From: Ophiostoma sp. CBS 140.51 | Taxonomy: Eukaryota; Ascomycota; Sordariomycetes; Ophiostomatales; Ophiostomataceae | Assembly: GCA_029298735.1 (NCBI GenBank) | Contig: JANSLP010000557.1 | Location: forward strand, 1 to 11,646 | DNA: 11,646 nucleotides | Reading direction: 5' to 3' | Shown here: piece after piece, positions 1 to 8,479 of the stretch | Layout: the number at the start of each line of letters is the position of its first letter | Numbering within the stretch: the first letter of the stretch is position 1 | The notes under the pieces: model-generated | Databases searched by the model: none | Seen by the model: only the letters and a program-made list of their open reading frames with translations | What the model was told of the DNA's origin: nothing | Program-made: the position numbers and the translations under genes

Positions 1-435
1 TGCCCTGAATATCTTCTTGAAGAAATTAAAGGGCAAGAGCCAAGATATCTAACTATTAGAAGTATACGTTGTAATGTCATCACACTTCTAGATGCCCGAT
101 TTTCAATGTACTGCACGTTCTTCTCTCATACAGTTCCACACACTAAGTGTCATCATGCCTGATCATTTACGCCATATTAATAATCCAACATTTCACCAGA
201 CTGCATACGCTACAATATCCTTCTGTTGCATAATGAAACATACAGGAAATATCGCGGTTATGACTGTGTTTTGTGTGTTTAGCAGAAGTGAACGTAGCAA
301 TTCATATCGAACATGTGCTCATCCAGCGGCAGGGCAACAAATTGATTGCAAAAGTTAAATAAAGGGTAGTCACTTATTGTGCCACAGTAGAAAAAATATA
401 AACAAAAAAAGGTATATACACGACTTTCAACCACC
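1..435. other. Non-coding flank, no gene seen
   Basis: AT-rich stretch downstream of the minus-strand propeller gene, whose 3' UTR and polyadenylation region should lie in its right part. An 88-codon open frame at 92-358 on the plus strand has no recognisable domain, signal peptide or biased codon use, and is not called. At the extreme left there is a small nested inverted repeat: TGCCCT (1-6) pairs with AGGGCA (30-35), enclosing TCTTC/GAAGA (12-16 and 19-23). It touches the window edge and no function can be given. Confidence 0.6.
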
Positions 436-1536
436 TTAGTAGTTCAGACGGCCGAGATGGGCACCGGCGAACTCAGCAAAGTAGATGGAATCAGAGTGCT
501 GGCTGTTCAGATCGCAAGGGGCGCTGAGACTGGTCGGGGTGGTGTACTCGACGAGTTGGCGCGTCTTGGGGTCGTACTGCGCGACACGGTTGCCCAGGAA
601 AACCAGGTTGCCCTCAACAAAGTAGACCTTGCCGTCATTGCCAACGCGGATAGGACCCGGGAAGGACAGCGCAGCGGAAGTGCCGATGCTGGGGTCGCCA
701 ACCACAGTAGAGTTGCCTGCCGCGCGCAGTGCAGCAATGGAGATCTCAGTAACCTCGCCGGTCGTGACATCAATGGTACCAAAGTTTCCGCTGCCAGTGC
801 CCGTCCACCAGATAAGGCCATCCTTGTCGACAGTGACACCCTGGGGAAGGGACAGGGGTGTAGGAATTTCGTACTCTTTGATCTCCTTGGTGTTGACATC
901 GATCGTGCCGATGCGGTTGCCAACAATCTCAGAGAAAACCATGGTAGAGCCAGGGCCGCCCTGAATGATCAGAGGGACAGACAGCAGGTTGGGCAGCGGG
1001 TAGATGTCATACTCAAAGGTGTCGATATCAAAGCGGCCAATGGCGTTGAGGCCGGCAGCCGTGAACCACGCACCACGATCACGGTTGCCAGACACGTCAA
1101 TGGTGACGCGGATACCAGCCGGGAGATCGTCGACGGCAGCAATGCCGGTCAAGGGGAATGGAAATTCCGTCATGCTGCCATCCTTGGGGTCCAGGCGGAC
1201 CATGCTGTTGCCAACAACTTCTGAAAACCAAAGGTAGCCGTCAGGCAAAAACTCCATACCGCTGGGGAGACCAACGGGATTCTTGAGAGGAAACCGGGTC
1301 TGCTCGCCACTGGTCACGTTCACCCGAAGGATGGTGTTGGACGCGATCAGCTCAACCCAGGCAATGTCGAGCTGGTCAGGATGGAACTCCGTCTCGCAGG
1401 CGGTGTCCAGTAGCGTGACAGCAGCATACTCCTGGATGCCACCCTTCTTGGATGGGAAGAGACCACCCAAGATACCCGCCGCCGAGACGAGGGTCGAGGA
1501 GCTGACCAGTGTCAGTGCGAGAACAGTGCCCTTCAT
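436..1536 (-). CDS. Secreted Vgb/SMP-30-like beta-propeller protein
   Basis: Intronless gene for 366 residues. Residues 1-19 are a signal peptide: Lys2, a hydrophobic core, and V-S-A just before a likely cut after Ala19. The rest is a run of blade-like repeats of the virginiamycin B lyase (Vgb)/SMP-30/gluconolactonase type, each with a small-residue turn, a D-G, then a W/F-F-S/T-E-like strand and an I-G-x-I/F-D strand. Clear copies lie near 89-127, 155-180, 198-224, 230-264 and 292-366 (FSEVVGNSMVRLD, FSEIVGNRIGTID, IWWTGTGSGNFGTID, IYFAEFAGAHLGRL). Bacterial Vgb linearises streptogramin B antibiotics, and SMP-30 relatives hydrolyse lactones. The histidines at blade starts expected for Vgb are not apparent here (S-G-M, Q-G-V, G-P-I, C-D-L instead), so the reaction is unknown. 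Mature-protein cysteines are only Cys47 and Cys341, placed to link first and last blades. N-glycosylation sequons are at Asn73 and Asn275. The start has A at -3 and a signal peptide right after it. Superfamily and secretion are well supported; substrate is not. Confidence 0.87.
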   Translation of the reverse strand: MKGTVLALTLVSSSTLVSAAGILGGLFPSKKGGIQEYAAVTLLDTACETEFHPDQLDIAWVELIASNTILRVNVTSGEQTRFPLKNPVGLPSGMEFLPDGYLWFSEVVGNSMVRLDPKDGSMTEFPFPLTGIAAVDDLPAGIRVTIDVSGNRDRGAWFTAAGLNAIGRFDIDTFEYDIYPLPNLLSVPLIIQGGPGSTMVFSEIVGNRIGTIDVNTKEIKEYEIPTPLSLPQGVTVDKDGLIWWTGTGSGNFGTIDVTTGEVTEISIAALRAAGNSTVVGDPSIGTSAALSFPGPIRVGNDGKVYFVEGNLVFLGNRVAQYDPKTRQLVEYTTPTSLSAPCDLNSQHSDSIYFAEFAGAHLGRLNY

Positions 1537-1670
1537 GATGAAGCAAGTATGGAATGTGGTGGGAGATGAGGGAAAGGAGCAATGTGTCGAAGGACAGTGA
1601 GTGTTGTGTGTTTGGATGAAGTATCACAAGAAATAAAAGTTGACGTCTTGTCTCCAGGTATTAAATACTC
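1537..1670 (-). promoter_or_regulatory. Core promoter and leader of the propeller gene
   Basis: Read on the minus strand, the roughly 95 nt before the ATG at 1536 form a C/T/A-rich leader without any upstream ATG, a pattern common in well-expressed fungal genes. A TATA-like TATTTAATA (plus positions 1659-1667) lies about 125 nt upstream of the ATG. A TGACGTC (1641-1647), one base short of a full CRE palindrome, is just downstream of it. The transcription start is inferred. Confidence 0.5.
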
Positions 1671-2102
1671 GAGGTTTGTTATGCCCTAGACGAGAAAATC
1701 AACACCAATGCGCGCCTCTTTGATTTTTGTCGCGTCTTTGCCAACGATGCCATTAGCAAAAGTCGGGGTCAGACCCTCGGCAACATGAGTCTTGGTATCT
1801 GCCATCATACTGTCACTGCCGTCCCCGAGACTGACAAAAGCCGGCATGCATCGTAAAATTGATTTTTAAACTTAACTTGGTCCCATCTTGGAATTGGTAG
1901 CTACCAGCCTAGCAAATGCAACTAGCGCCGGGACTGACCCCTCATCCAGGCAGCTGAACAAAGGAAGGAAGAAGAAAAACAACAAATATAAAATCCAAAC
2001 ATGGAAAAATAAACCAAGAAGAACATAACGAATAAGGAGTGGAATAAAACATGTATCATTTTGCTAAGGCGTGTGTGGAGAAGGTCGAGTGACGATCTGG
2101 AC

Positions 2103-2207
2103 ATTCCCCAGTCTCCATTGCGGAGACTTTAGTAACCGAGTTCCGAATAAACCGCCGGCTAACCCCACACAACGATGTCTGGGGAATCGTGGGGAAAACA
2201 TCACGAT
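2103..2207. repeat. Cluster of small inverted repeats
   Basis: Three perfect inverted repeats sit within about 105 nt. ATTCCCCAG (2103-2111) matches CTGGGGAAT (2179-2187) with 67 nt between. AGTCTCC (2110-2116) and GGAGACT (2122-2128) form a 7-bp stem with a 5-nt loop. ATCGTG (2186-2191) and CACGAT (2202-2207) form a 6-bp stem with a 10-nt loop. The first and second repeats share two bases and the first and third also overlap by two, so not all stems can be complete at once. This may be structure in the 3' UTR of the first regulator, or dyad sites upstream of the propeller gene. No family is recognised. Confidence 0.45.
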
Positions 2208-2526
2208 GAACTGAGATCCCAGTGAATGAGCTTGTCTGTAAATATGCCAACGTCAATATCATTTTATTCCTTTTTCACAGAAGTCTCAGTTGCATATGGG
2301 TTACTGTTTGTGATTATTACAGTTGGATGATAATAAGGCGGGGAATTTTCAAGTGTCAGTTGCACGATATTCAGACCACTACATGATGGCAGCTTTGACA
2401 AATTGGGCATTGATGAACGGACATGATAGACAAAGTTATACAGGAATGAAGGCTAACAAAACAAGGTTAAAATATTAAACAACCCGACAGAATAACATAT
2501 TTAATCCGTTATTGAAACACGCAGTT

Positions 2527-4833
2527 CTAAAAACTGAAAGAAAAGGACGTTGGGGTATTAAAGTGCGCCAAAGTCTGGAAAAGGTCCTCTCCTATCTCCA
2601 TTCCATTCCAAGCCTCGCCATGGTGATCACCACCAATAGACACAGCACCAGCCTCGGTTTCCTCGGGCTGAGATTGTGCAAAGACTTGAAGGGGATAGTG
2701 TGCACTTGGTCCTACCAGGTTTCCCGGGCCTGTATATGTTGCCGCACTCCCAGGCCCAGATGAAGCCAAAATGTAGTCAATGGCTTGGTCAACAATATCA
2801 TGATCAACAGACTTCGCTACTTGGCCACTCAAACCACTCGAGCCCCTTTTTGTCGGACTCTGTGTAGTGACGACCACCGAGCCAAGGTCACGGAACATTG
2901 GAGACATGGTGAGCATGGGAATGCGGACGCCCGTTTTCACAATGACCGTCTCCAAAAAGGACACAGCATGGTCGGCGGATGCGTACATCTCCCGGAGGCA
3001 ATGGAGGGCCTGCCAGCATTGGAAGAACCGGCCAATCGAGGTATACCGGATCGTGTTGGAGGGAGACCGGATATCCATCAAGTGGGTAAGGGTTGCAGAC
3101 ATGAGCGCTGGGATGGTGACGGTTGGGGCAAAGCGTAGCTGGTCATCGTCGGACAGCTCGGACACAATGTCCGTGATCTCTGCCGCAGCATTGCTGACCT
3201 TGTTCCTAGACAGCCGCACCAAGCCGGATCCAGCATTTCCGTCTTCTGCATCTGTCGCTTGTAGCATTTTTGATTGATGCATCAGAGCAGTAGCCGTAAG
3301 ATACACAACGTGCAGTAGAGCCTGGTATAAGCGGAGAAGCCGGTGGCTCTCGTTCCGCCGAACCTCGCTCTGAAACTGGCCTTTTGTATAGCGACATCCG
3401 GGAGTGAGGCTTTGCTGCCAGCCCTGCAGCTCGACATCACAAGGCTGCAGGTCTTGTATTTGCACAGCGGATGTGTTGGATGTCACCATCATGGAGATGA
3501 CCTGCGCCATGACGCTGGCGGGATTGCTGAGAATGGAGAACTCGTGCAAAAGTGAGTCCCCCAAGCGGACACAGAGTTGAACAAGCTCAACGAAACATAG
3601 GTAGATGCTGGCTTTTGTAGGGCAGTCATCGGCCATGGGGATTGGCCCAACCCAGCACAGAATGTCGTCCTCTAGTGGCTTCATCTCGCAGTCCTCCATC
3701 GTCAACATGGGAACATCAAAGTCGCCGGGATGGATCCGTGCCGGCCGACCCATGCCCAGTGACAAAAGTCGGTCCCGTACAAAACAGGACCACCAAACTT
3801 TCTTCCGTAGGTGCTTTATGTCAGAGGAGATGTCGAGATGCTCCGGGTCGTGGTGAATGCCAAGAGACTTTGCCAACGACAATGCAATACCCATCAGCTG
3901 CCAAGTCTCCTCTTCATCTTCTTCCGATTTCTCATACCAGCAAGTCAACAGAAGCAACGCCTGAAGAACGGCAAAGGAGTCTGACTCGCAGTTGAGGTCG
4001 TAGAGAAGGCGAGCTCGTTTGAAGAATGTCCTGCGTAGAGACTTGCGACCCTGGTATCCCCGTTCAGCGGAATACTCAGGATCAACGTAGGCGGCACTGG
4101 CGAACATGACGGCTTGAAAGAGGAGAAGGCTGACCTTGCCTGTCCCATCGCGACGTGAGATGGGCGAGAAAAAGGCAGCAAGATTGATGACAGGCATGAA
4201 TGCGTGGACATAGAGGATGTATTTTCTAAAGAGTTCATGTTGAAGATCATCCTCAGGAAGCGTCAGAGCACCCTGGCTCGTCAGCTCCTCGATGTCTGTC
4301 GGCGTCAGATGCGCTGGCAGATCTCGAATGTAGGAAGGTAACCCATACGCCGATAATTGTGGTGCAAATGGTGCAGACAGCACGCAGTGATCGAAAATTG
4401 CTGCTGATGGGCTGCCGATGCCGGTGTCATTTTGGACAAGGTGGGCATCGTCATGTGTGCCATTTCCCAACTCTGCAGAACGTTAGCCTCAAATTTCAGA
4501 ATGCATTGCATATCTATCTATTTTCTCACCTTCAAACGAAAGAGACACTAGGTATTCTGCGTCGCTCATTGTGCTAGCTGTGCTTGCCGTACTCGTTGCC
4601 GGAGTGCCGGTTCTGGCAACAGAAGGACGATTTCTCTGGCGACTCGACTCGGTGAGCATGCAACAAACGTTACCAAGTCTGCAGTTTGTGCAGGGCGTTC
4701 CTTGCCGGGTCGCGTCGCAGCGAACCTTTCTCACGCGACAGGAGTAGCATGCCCTCGTTGCACGGCGTCTGTTGGCAAAGCCTTCGGATTGCTGGCGCTG
4801 GAAACGCATGTCGTCGTTCGTGTAGGATATCAT
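2527..4833 (-). CDS. Zn2Cys6 transcription factor, CTF1-like (two exons)
   Basis: Nuclear DNA-binding regulator. Exon 1 is 4833-4530, exon 2 is 4472-2527, giving 749 residues. The Zn2Cys6 cluster has Cys29, 32, 39, 48, 51 and 58 (CX2CX6CX8CX2CX6C; Cys57 is an adjacent extra), preceded by basic residues. The fungal-specific transcription factor (middle homology) domain starts near 146 with LPSYIRDLP, then GALTLPEDD and YVHAFMPVINL, and contains WWSCFVRDRLLSLG near 328-341. This layout resembles the cutinase transcription factor 1 alpha/beta group; known members of that group activate cutinase and lipid-use genes, but the target here is unknown. The acidic-aromatic tail ends in TPTSFSFSF. It is a paralog of the upstream factor at 5378-7897: hand-counted ungapped identity is 27/57 around LPSYIR and 38/77 around QLRF..VPM. 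The start at 4833 (A at -3) puts the cluster close to the N-terminus. An in-frame ATG at 4995 would add 54 residues of unremarkable composition and cannot be excluded. Confidence 0.88.
4473..4529 (-). other. 57-nt spliceosomal intron in the first regulator
   Basis: On the minus strand the intron opens with GTGAGA and closes with TTCTGCAG, with a GCTAAC branch-point motif about 13 nt before the acceptor. Removing it joins GAA-G to AG-TTG, so a glutamate codon is rebuilt and the zinc-cluster frame runs straight into the regulatory-domain frame. Without splicing, exon 1 meets a stop after about ten more codons. Confidence 0.9.
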
Positions 4834-5377
4834 CGTAACAAAAATGCTTGATGAATTTCGTGAATGTTGTTTGACGGTCGCAGAACCAGCATGTCGAAAA
4901 GTGTCAGGGGCGTGTGCTGGCCCATTTACATACCCTACACACATAACTGGACAAGCGAGAAACTGCGGGGTAAGGTCCCTATTTGTCGGTCCCATGCCTG
5001 CTGATCCGCCTGGCTGGTCTCATTGGTGTCTGGATCGGCGGAAAGGTTGCCTACTTTCTGAGACTCTACTTCCTCTTTTCTCGTACCTTACCGCATTGAC
5101 TTTAAGATGGTCCCATTTCCTTTTGTCTCAGGGGGTGTATGTCCACATACAGGGCACAATGCACACAAGAATCAGCGCTGTGAATGAAAGGGGGTTAAAT
5201 AGAAATGCGCTAAATACACTACATAATTAACCCAATAAGCGAAAATGGCCCCTTTTGCAATGCAACAACTAAAACAGACAAATGTGAAAATCGATGCTTT
5301 TTACATTTTGCGCCCTAATATCACCACCCTCGCGCAAGGCCATGCAAGACCATGCAACTCCCCGCGTCGCGTCTCGC
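4834..5377. other. Spacer between the two paralogous regulators
   Basis: About 540 nt between the stop codon of the upstream regulator (5378-5380) and the chosen start of the downstream one. It must hold the 3' UTR of the former and the promoter of the latter. The portion 4834-4995 stays open in the downstream frame, so it may be either leader or an N-terminal extension. No other gene is seen. A 16-bp dyad lies at 5136-5151. Confidence 0.6.
5136..5151. repeat. 16-bp dyad, TGTATGT-CC-ACATACA
   Basis: Two perfect 7-bp arms around a two-base centre, flanked by G-rich sequence (GGGGG to the left, GGG to the right). It lies about 300 nt upstream of the first regulator's start. The symmetry suits a dimeric protein site, but no known consensus is recognised. 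Confidence 0.5.
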
Positions 5378-7897
5378 TCACATGAACGAGATCGTGTTCA
5401 TAGGGGCAGAGTTGCCATCAACATCGAAGCCATTCAACGTAGGAACCGTAACATCAATATCCAGCCAGCTGTTCATCAACAATGGATCAAAAATGACATC
5501 GCCCGAATCCTGTGCACCCCCAAAGAAATTTACTGCAGACATGGGATTGAAATGGCCATCGAGAAAGGGTTGTGGTTGGTTCGGTATGCCAGAGTTTGAA
5601 TAGTTTTTTGTGTCTCTTCCGAGAGGCAGGTCTGGATAGATTATTTGTTGATTTTGTGAGGCTGGCTGGTTTTGATACGGCGGAGTCCATATACGGGTCG
5701 AAGATGATGCGCAGCCGGATGTGGACCGGGATGTCCTTTGCTGTTGCTGGGTCGTCGTCTCGTTTGATGTCGGTGACATCAAGGCCAGCTTCACCATGGG
5801 GACGTCGATATTCGCATTCTTGAGGACGTCTCGCAGGAAATAGATGGCATAGTCGGCCGAGCTGTAAATATCCTGAAGCTGTTGGAGGGCACCGACACAC
5901 TGACAGAAGCGGCCAATGCTGATGCTGCGAACGTCGTCGTCGGGGGAACGTGTGTCCATTAAGTGGATGAGGCTCGCTGACAAGAAGGCAGGGACGCTAC
6001 TTGTGGATAAGAAGCGAAGCTGGTCATTGGCTTTGAGGTTGTGGGCGAGGTTCGTGATGGCGACAGCGGCATCCATAATCTTGGCCTTTGATGTTCTCCT
6101 CTGGGCATTTGTCTGGTCATTATCTGGCCTGTCTGACCCAGAAAAGAAGACTTGCGGTTTGTGCAGGACGGTGATTGTCGTGAGATAAATCATGTGCAGC
6201 TGGGCTTGGTGCAGTTGTATGACCCGCGTTGCGTCATCAACGTTGGCTCGAGACTCCCGTGACGTGCGTGCTGGTGTGTATTTGGCACGAATATCCTGGG
6301 TTGTGAGCCACTCGTCCAGCTCCGCATCGCATAAAGTCAAGTCTTCTAGCTGCGTGCTGGAGTCCTTTGGCACGACTACTGCTTTTCGCAAGTAGTCGGA
6401 ACGAGTCTCCTGGCTCCCGGTGAGCGAGTACTGGGAGTGCAGAATGCGTCCCAGACAGGTGCAGAGTTTGCTCAGTTCGACACATAGGGCGGCCGTTTGC
6501 AATCGAGCAGATGGCTCTGAGGCAGCAAAGCGTGACTCGCCAAGAAGCCGTACCACTGACTCGGACGGCATACGCAGGTCAAAATCGTCGACGGTGAGAG
6601 GATCTACCCTGAAATCTTCATTGTAGATTCTCGAGGGACGACGAACTCCCAGTGCTAGCAGGCGGTCTCGTATGACGCAGGACCACCAGATGCGCCGCCG
6701 TAACCGTCGTTGCTTGACCGACGGCATGAGTGGCTCTCGATGATAGCTGCTGACTTGAGCGAGACTCAACGCGATGCCCATCCAGTACCAAGTATCCTTG
6801 TCATTGTCCGGGCAGTCGTACCAGTAGGTCATGAGAAGAACGGCTTGCAACAGAGGCAGGCGATCTTGTTCATAGTCGAGTCCGTACAGGAGACGGACAC
6901 GGCTGAAGAATGCCTTGCGCGCAGCTTTTCTGCTGTCGTACCCGCGTGCACGTAGGAACTTCGCGTCGACAAAGGTCACGCCGGCAAACATAACAGCCTG
7001 GAATAACAGCAGGCTTACCGGGTTGCGGTCGTCGGCAGTCGTAATGGAGCCGAGAAAATCGTCCAGGTCGATGGTGGGCATAAAGGGATACACGACGTAC
7101 ACGTACGTCCGTAAAAGTTCGTCACGGAAGGCATCGTCGGGGATGGTCAGTGCGCCACTGTCTGCAAGATATTGTAAGTCTCTTTGGCGCAGATATGGCG
7201 GGACCGGTCTGATGTAGGATGGTAGACGTGGAAGGGAGCTGCTGGGCGGTGCGCGTGGAGATGAAGTGGCACGATGCGGCAACCAGTGGTCGGAGATTGG
7301 TGAGAGGTTGTTCTGGATGCTTTGCTGGATATGTTGTAGATTTCGTTGAGATACATCCCGAGGGGAGATTTCAATGTCGATCTCGCTGTTGGTCACTGGT
7401 GGCGGGGGGAAAGGACAAGATCTTTGCGCATCTGGAGCCTCAAAAGGAATAGAGATGGCGCGGCTGCTTCTCCGGTCATCGGGCAGTTGTGCTGGTGGAG
7501 ACAGGATGTCGGCAGGCGAAAGCTCGACTCTCGGCTGTGGTGGATTTGAGTTTGAGTTCTCATTGACACATTCTGCATTTGTTTGTGATTGAGTGGTGTC
7601 GGCTGAAGCTCGGTGTTGGCACATGCTCGCTGGCTTTCGGCCTCGATTCGACTCTTTAACGGCACAGTCGACGCCATCAAGGCGGCAGTTCGTGCATGGC
7701 TGGCCTCTATTGACAACATCGCAACGTACTTTACGGTTGCGACAGGACAGGCAGGCTTTGTTGGCGCGTCGCTTGGGCGGGCGACTGATGGAGCTGTCCC
7801 GGGCAGCGCGTTTCTGAGACAGACTTCCATTCGTCTCTGTGCCTACTTCTGGGTTCGTCTCGTCGTGCAGACTCGTTGTCGAATTTGGCGATGCCAT
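5378..7897 (-). CDS. Zn2Cys6 transcription factor, CTF1-like (paralog)
   Basis: Intronless gene for 839 residues, a nuclear DNA-binding regulator. The Zn2Cys6 cluster has Cys49, 52, 59, 68, 71 and 78 (CX2CX6CX8CX2CX6C) after a basic PPKRRANK stretch. A Ser/Pro/Asn-rich linker covers about 80-224. The fungal-specific regulatory domain begins with LPSYIRPVP (225-233), followed by GALTIPDD (248-255), YPFMPTIDL (270-278), the LLLFQAVMFAG helix (296-306) and WWSCVIRDRLLALG (404-417). The C-terminal 140 residues or so are rich in Gln, Asn, Ser and Pro with a short Gln run, and end with acidic-aromatic segments (SWLDIDV, NGFDVDG) that look like an activation region. It has the order and motifs of the CTF1 alpha/beta group and is a tandem paralog of the factor encoded immediately downstream on the same strand. 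It lacks that gene's intron and has a longer linker and tail. It diverges from the transporter gene across 1.65 kb. The start ATG (7897) is the first in frame near the cluster. Confidence 0.9.
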   Translation of the reverse strand: MASPNSTTSLHDETNPEVGTETNGSLSQKRAARDSSISRPPKRRANKACLSCRNRKVRCDVVNRGQPCTNCRLDGVDCAVKESNRGRKPASMCQHRASADTTQSQTNAECVNENSNSNPPQPRVELSPADILSPPAQLPDDRRSSRAISIPFEAPDAQRSCPFPPPPVTNSEIDIEISPRDVSQRNLQHIQQSIQNNLSPISDHWLPHRATSSPRAPPSSSLPRLPSYIRPVPPYLRQRDLQYLADSGALTIPDDAFRDELLRTYVYVVYPFMPTIDLDDFLGSITTADDRNPVSLLLFQAVMFAGVTFVDAKFLRARGYDSRKAARKAFFSRVRLLYGLDYEQDRLPLLQAVLLMTYWYDCPDNDKDTWYWMGIALSLAQVSSYHREPLMPSVKQRRLRRRIWWSCVIRDRLLALGVRRPSRIYNEDFRVDPLTVDDFDLRMPSESVVRLLGESRFAASEPSARLQTAALCVELSKLCTCLGRILHSQYSLTGSQETRSDYLRKAVVVPKDSSTQLEDLTLCDAELDEWLTTQDIRAKYTPARTSRESRANVDDATRVIQLHQAQLHMIYLTTITVLHKPQVFFSGSDRPDNDQTNAQRRTSKAKIMDAAVAITNLAHNLKANDQLRFLSTSSVPAFLSASLIHLMDTRSPDDDVRSISIGRFCQCVGALQQLQDIYSSADYAIYFLRDVLKNANIDVPMVKLALMSPTSNETTTQQQQRTSRSTSGCASSSTRIWTPPYQNQPASQNQQIIYPDLPLGRDTKNYSNSGIPNQPQPFLDGHFNPMSAVNFFGGAQDSGDVIFDPLLMNSWLDIDVTVPTLNGFDVDGNSAPMNTISFM

Positions 7898-8309
7898 TAT
7901 GATTGAAAGATTAACGGTTGGAGATTTGGCATGGATTGTGCAGTCTCCAATGTAAGCATAGTAGTTGGTTGGGTGGCAGTCTTTTTTGTTTAAAAAAACA
8001 GATGAGGAATTACGACATCGTTACTTGAGCTCCTTTACTGTCTTTTTTTAGTGGATTCTAACAAGCCACAAAGAAATCCACCACAAGTCCGTGCCTTCCT
8101 ACATCCGCAGCCCCCCATGGGGTAGGTGACGCCGCGCTATTCGACGAGCTCAATGGGTCTTTCACATGGAGTTCAAATACCCACAAAGGGTTCTCGTAGA
8201 TCAGGCCTCTGCTGGGTGCGCCTTGGAAATATCGCATTGGACGACAAAGGCACAACAGTGAACGATACTACGCTGTCGTTTTGACATACAATGAAATATA
8301 ATTAACCAA

Positions 8310-8319
8310 AACGGCCGTT
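8310..8319. promoter_or_regulatory. 10-bp palindrome containing CGG-CCG
   Basis: AACGGCCGTT is a perfect palindrome in which CGG and CCG triplets abut with no spacer. Zn2Cys6 proteins commonly bind CGG triplets arranged as inverted or everted pairs, and it lies about 410 nt upstream of the second regulator's start. Chance occurrence is possible and no binding is shown. Confidence 0.3.
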
Positions 8320-8479
8320 CCGACATGCACCGAGACAACATGACCATGCATTGACATTGATGCAATTGGGCTAACACAAGATGAGAACTGAAAACACCAT
8401 CTCAAACTAGACATAGGATGCAGCTAGCACGGGAGATGAGGGCCGTTGTCTAGATTGCCACTGAGTTCGGCCAACCTGT

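Larger units (their letters stand above)
1537..2526. other. Spacer between propeller gene and first regulator
   Basis: About 990 nt between the start of the propeller gene and the stop codon of the first Zn2Cys6 gene; both are on the minus strand. The left part is the propeller promoter, and the part next to 2526 is expected to be the 3' UTR of the regulator. It holds one CCTCGG hexamer (1775-1780), the element bound by Far/CTF1-type regulators, and a dense group of inverted repeats at 2103-2207. Open frames of 60-68 codons at 1922-2262 on the minus strand show no family features and are not called. Confidence 0.6.

Noticed and set aside
92..358. 88-codon frame near the left edge
   Set aside because: AT-rich, no signal peptide, domain or repeat, and it sits where a 3' flank is expected.
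457..1224. 255-codon plus-strand open frame opposite the propeller gene
   Set aside because: It is antisense to a well-supported gene; C-ending codon bias on the coding strand leaves the reverse frame open. It has no domain, and its composition is that of a mirrored frame.
2056..2262. 68-codon minus-strand frame in the spacer before the propeller gene
   Set aside because: No family resemblance, and it overlaps the inverted-repeat cluster. It could only be a leader or 3' UTR frame.
2652..2666. Two CCTCGG hexamers 9 bp apart
   Set aside because: They lie inside the coding sequence of the first regulator's tail and are explained by Glu/Thr/Ala codons; listed only as background for the spacer hits.
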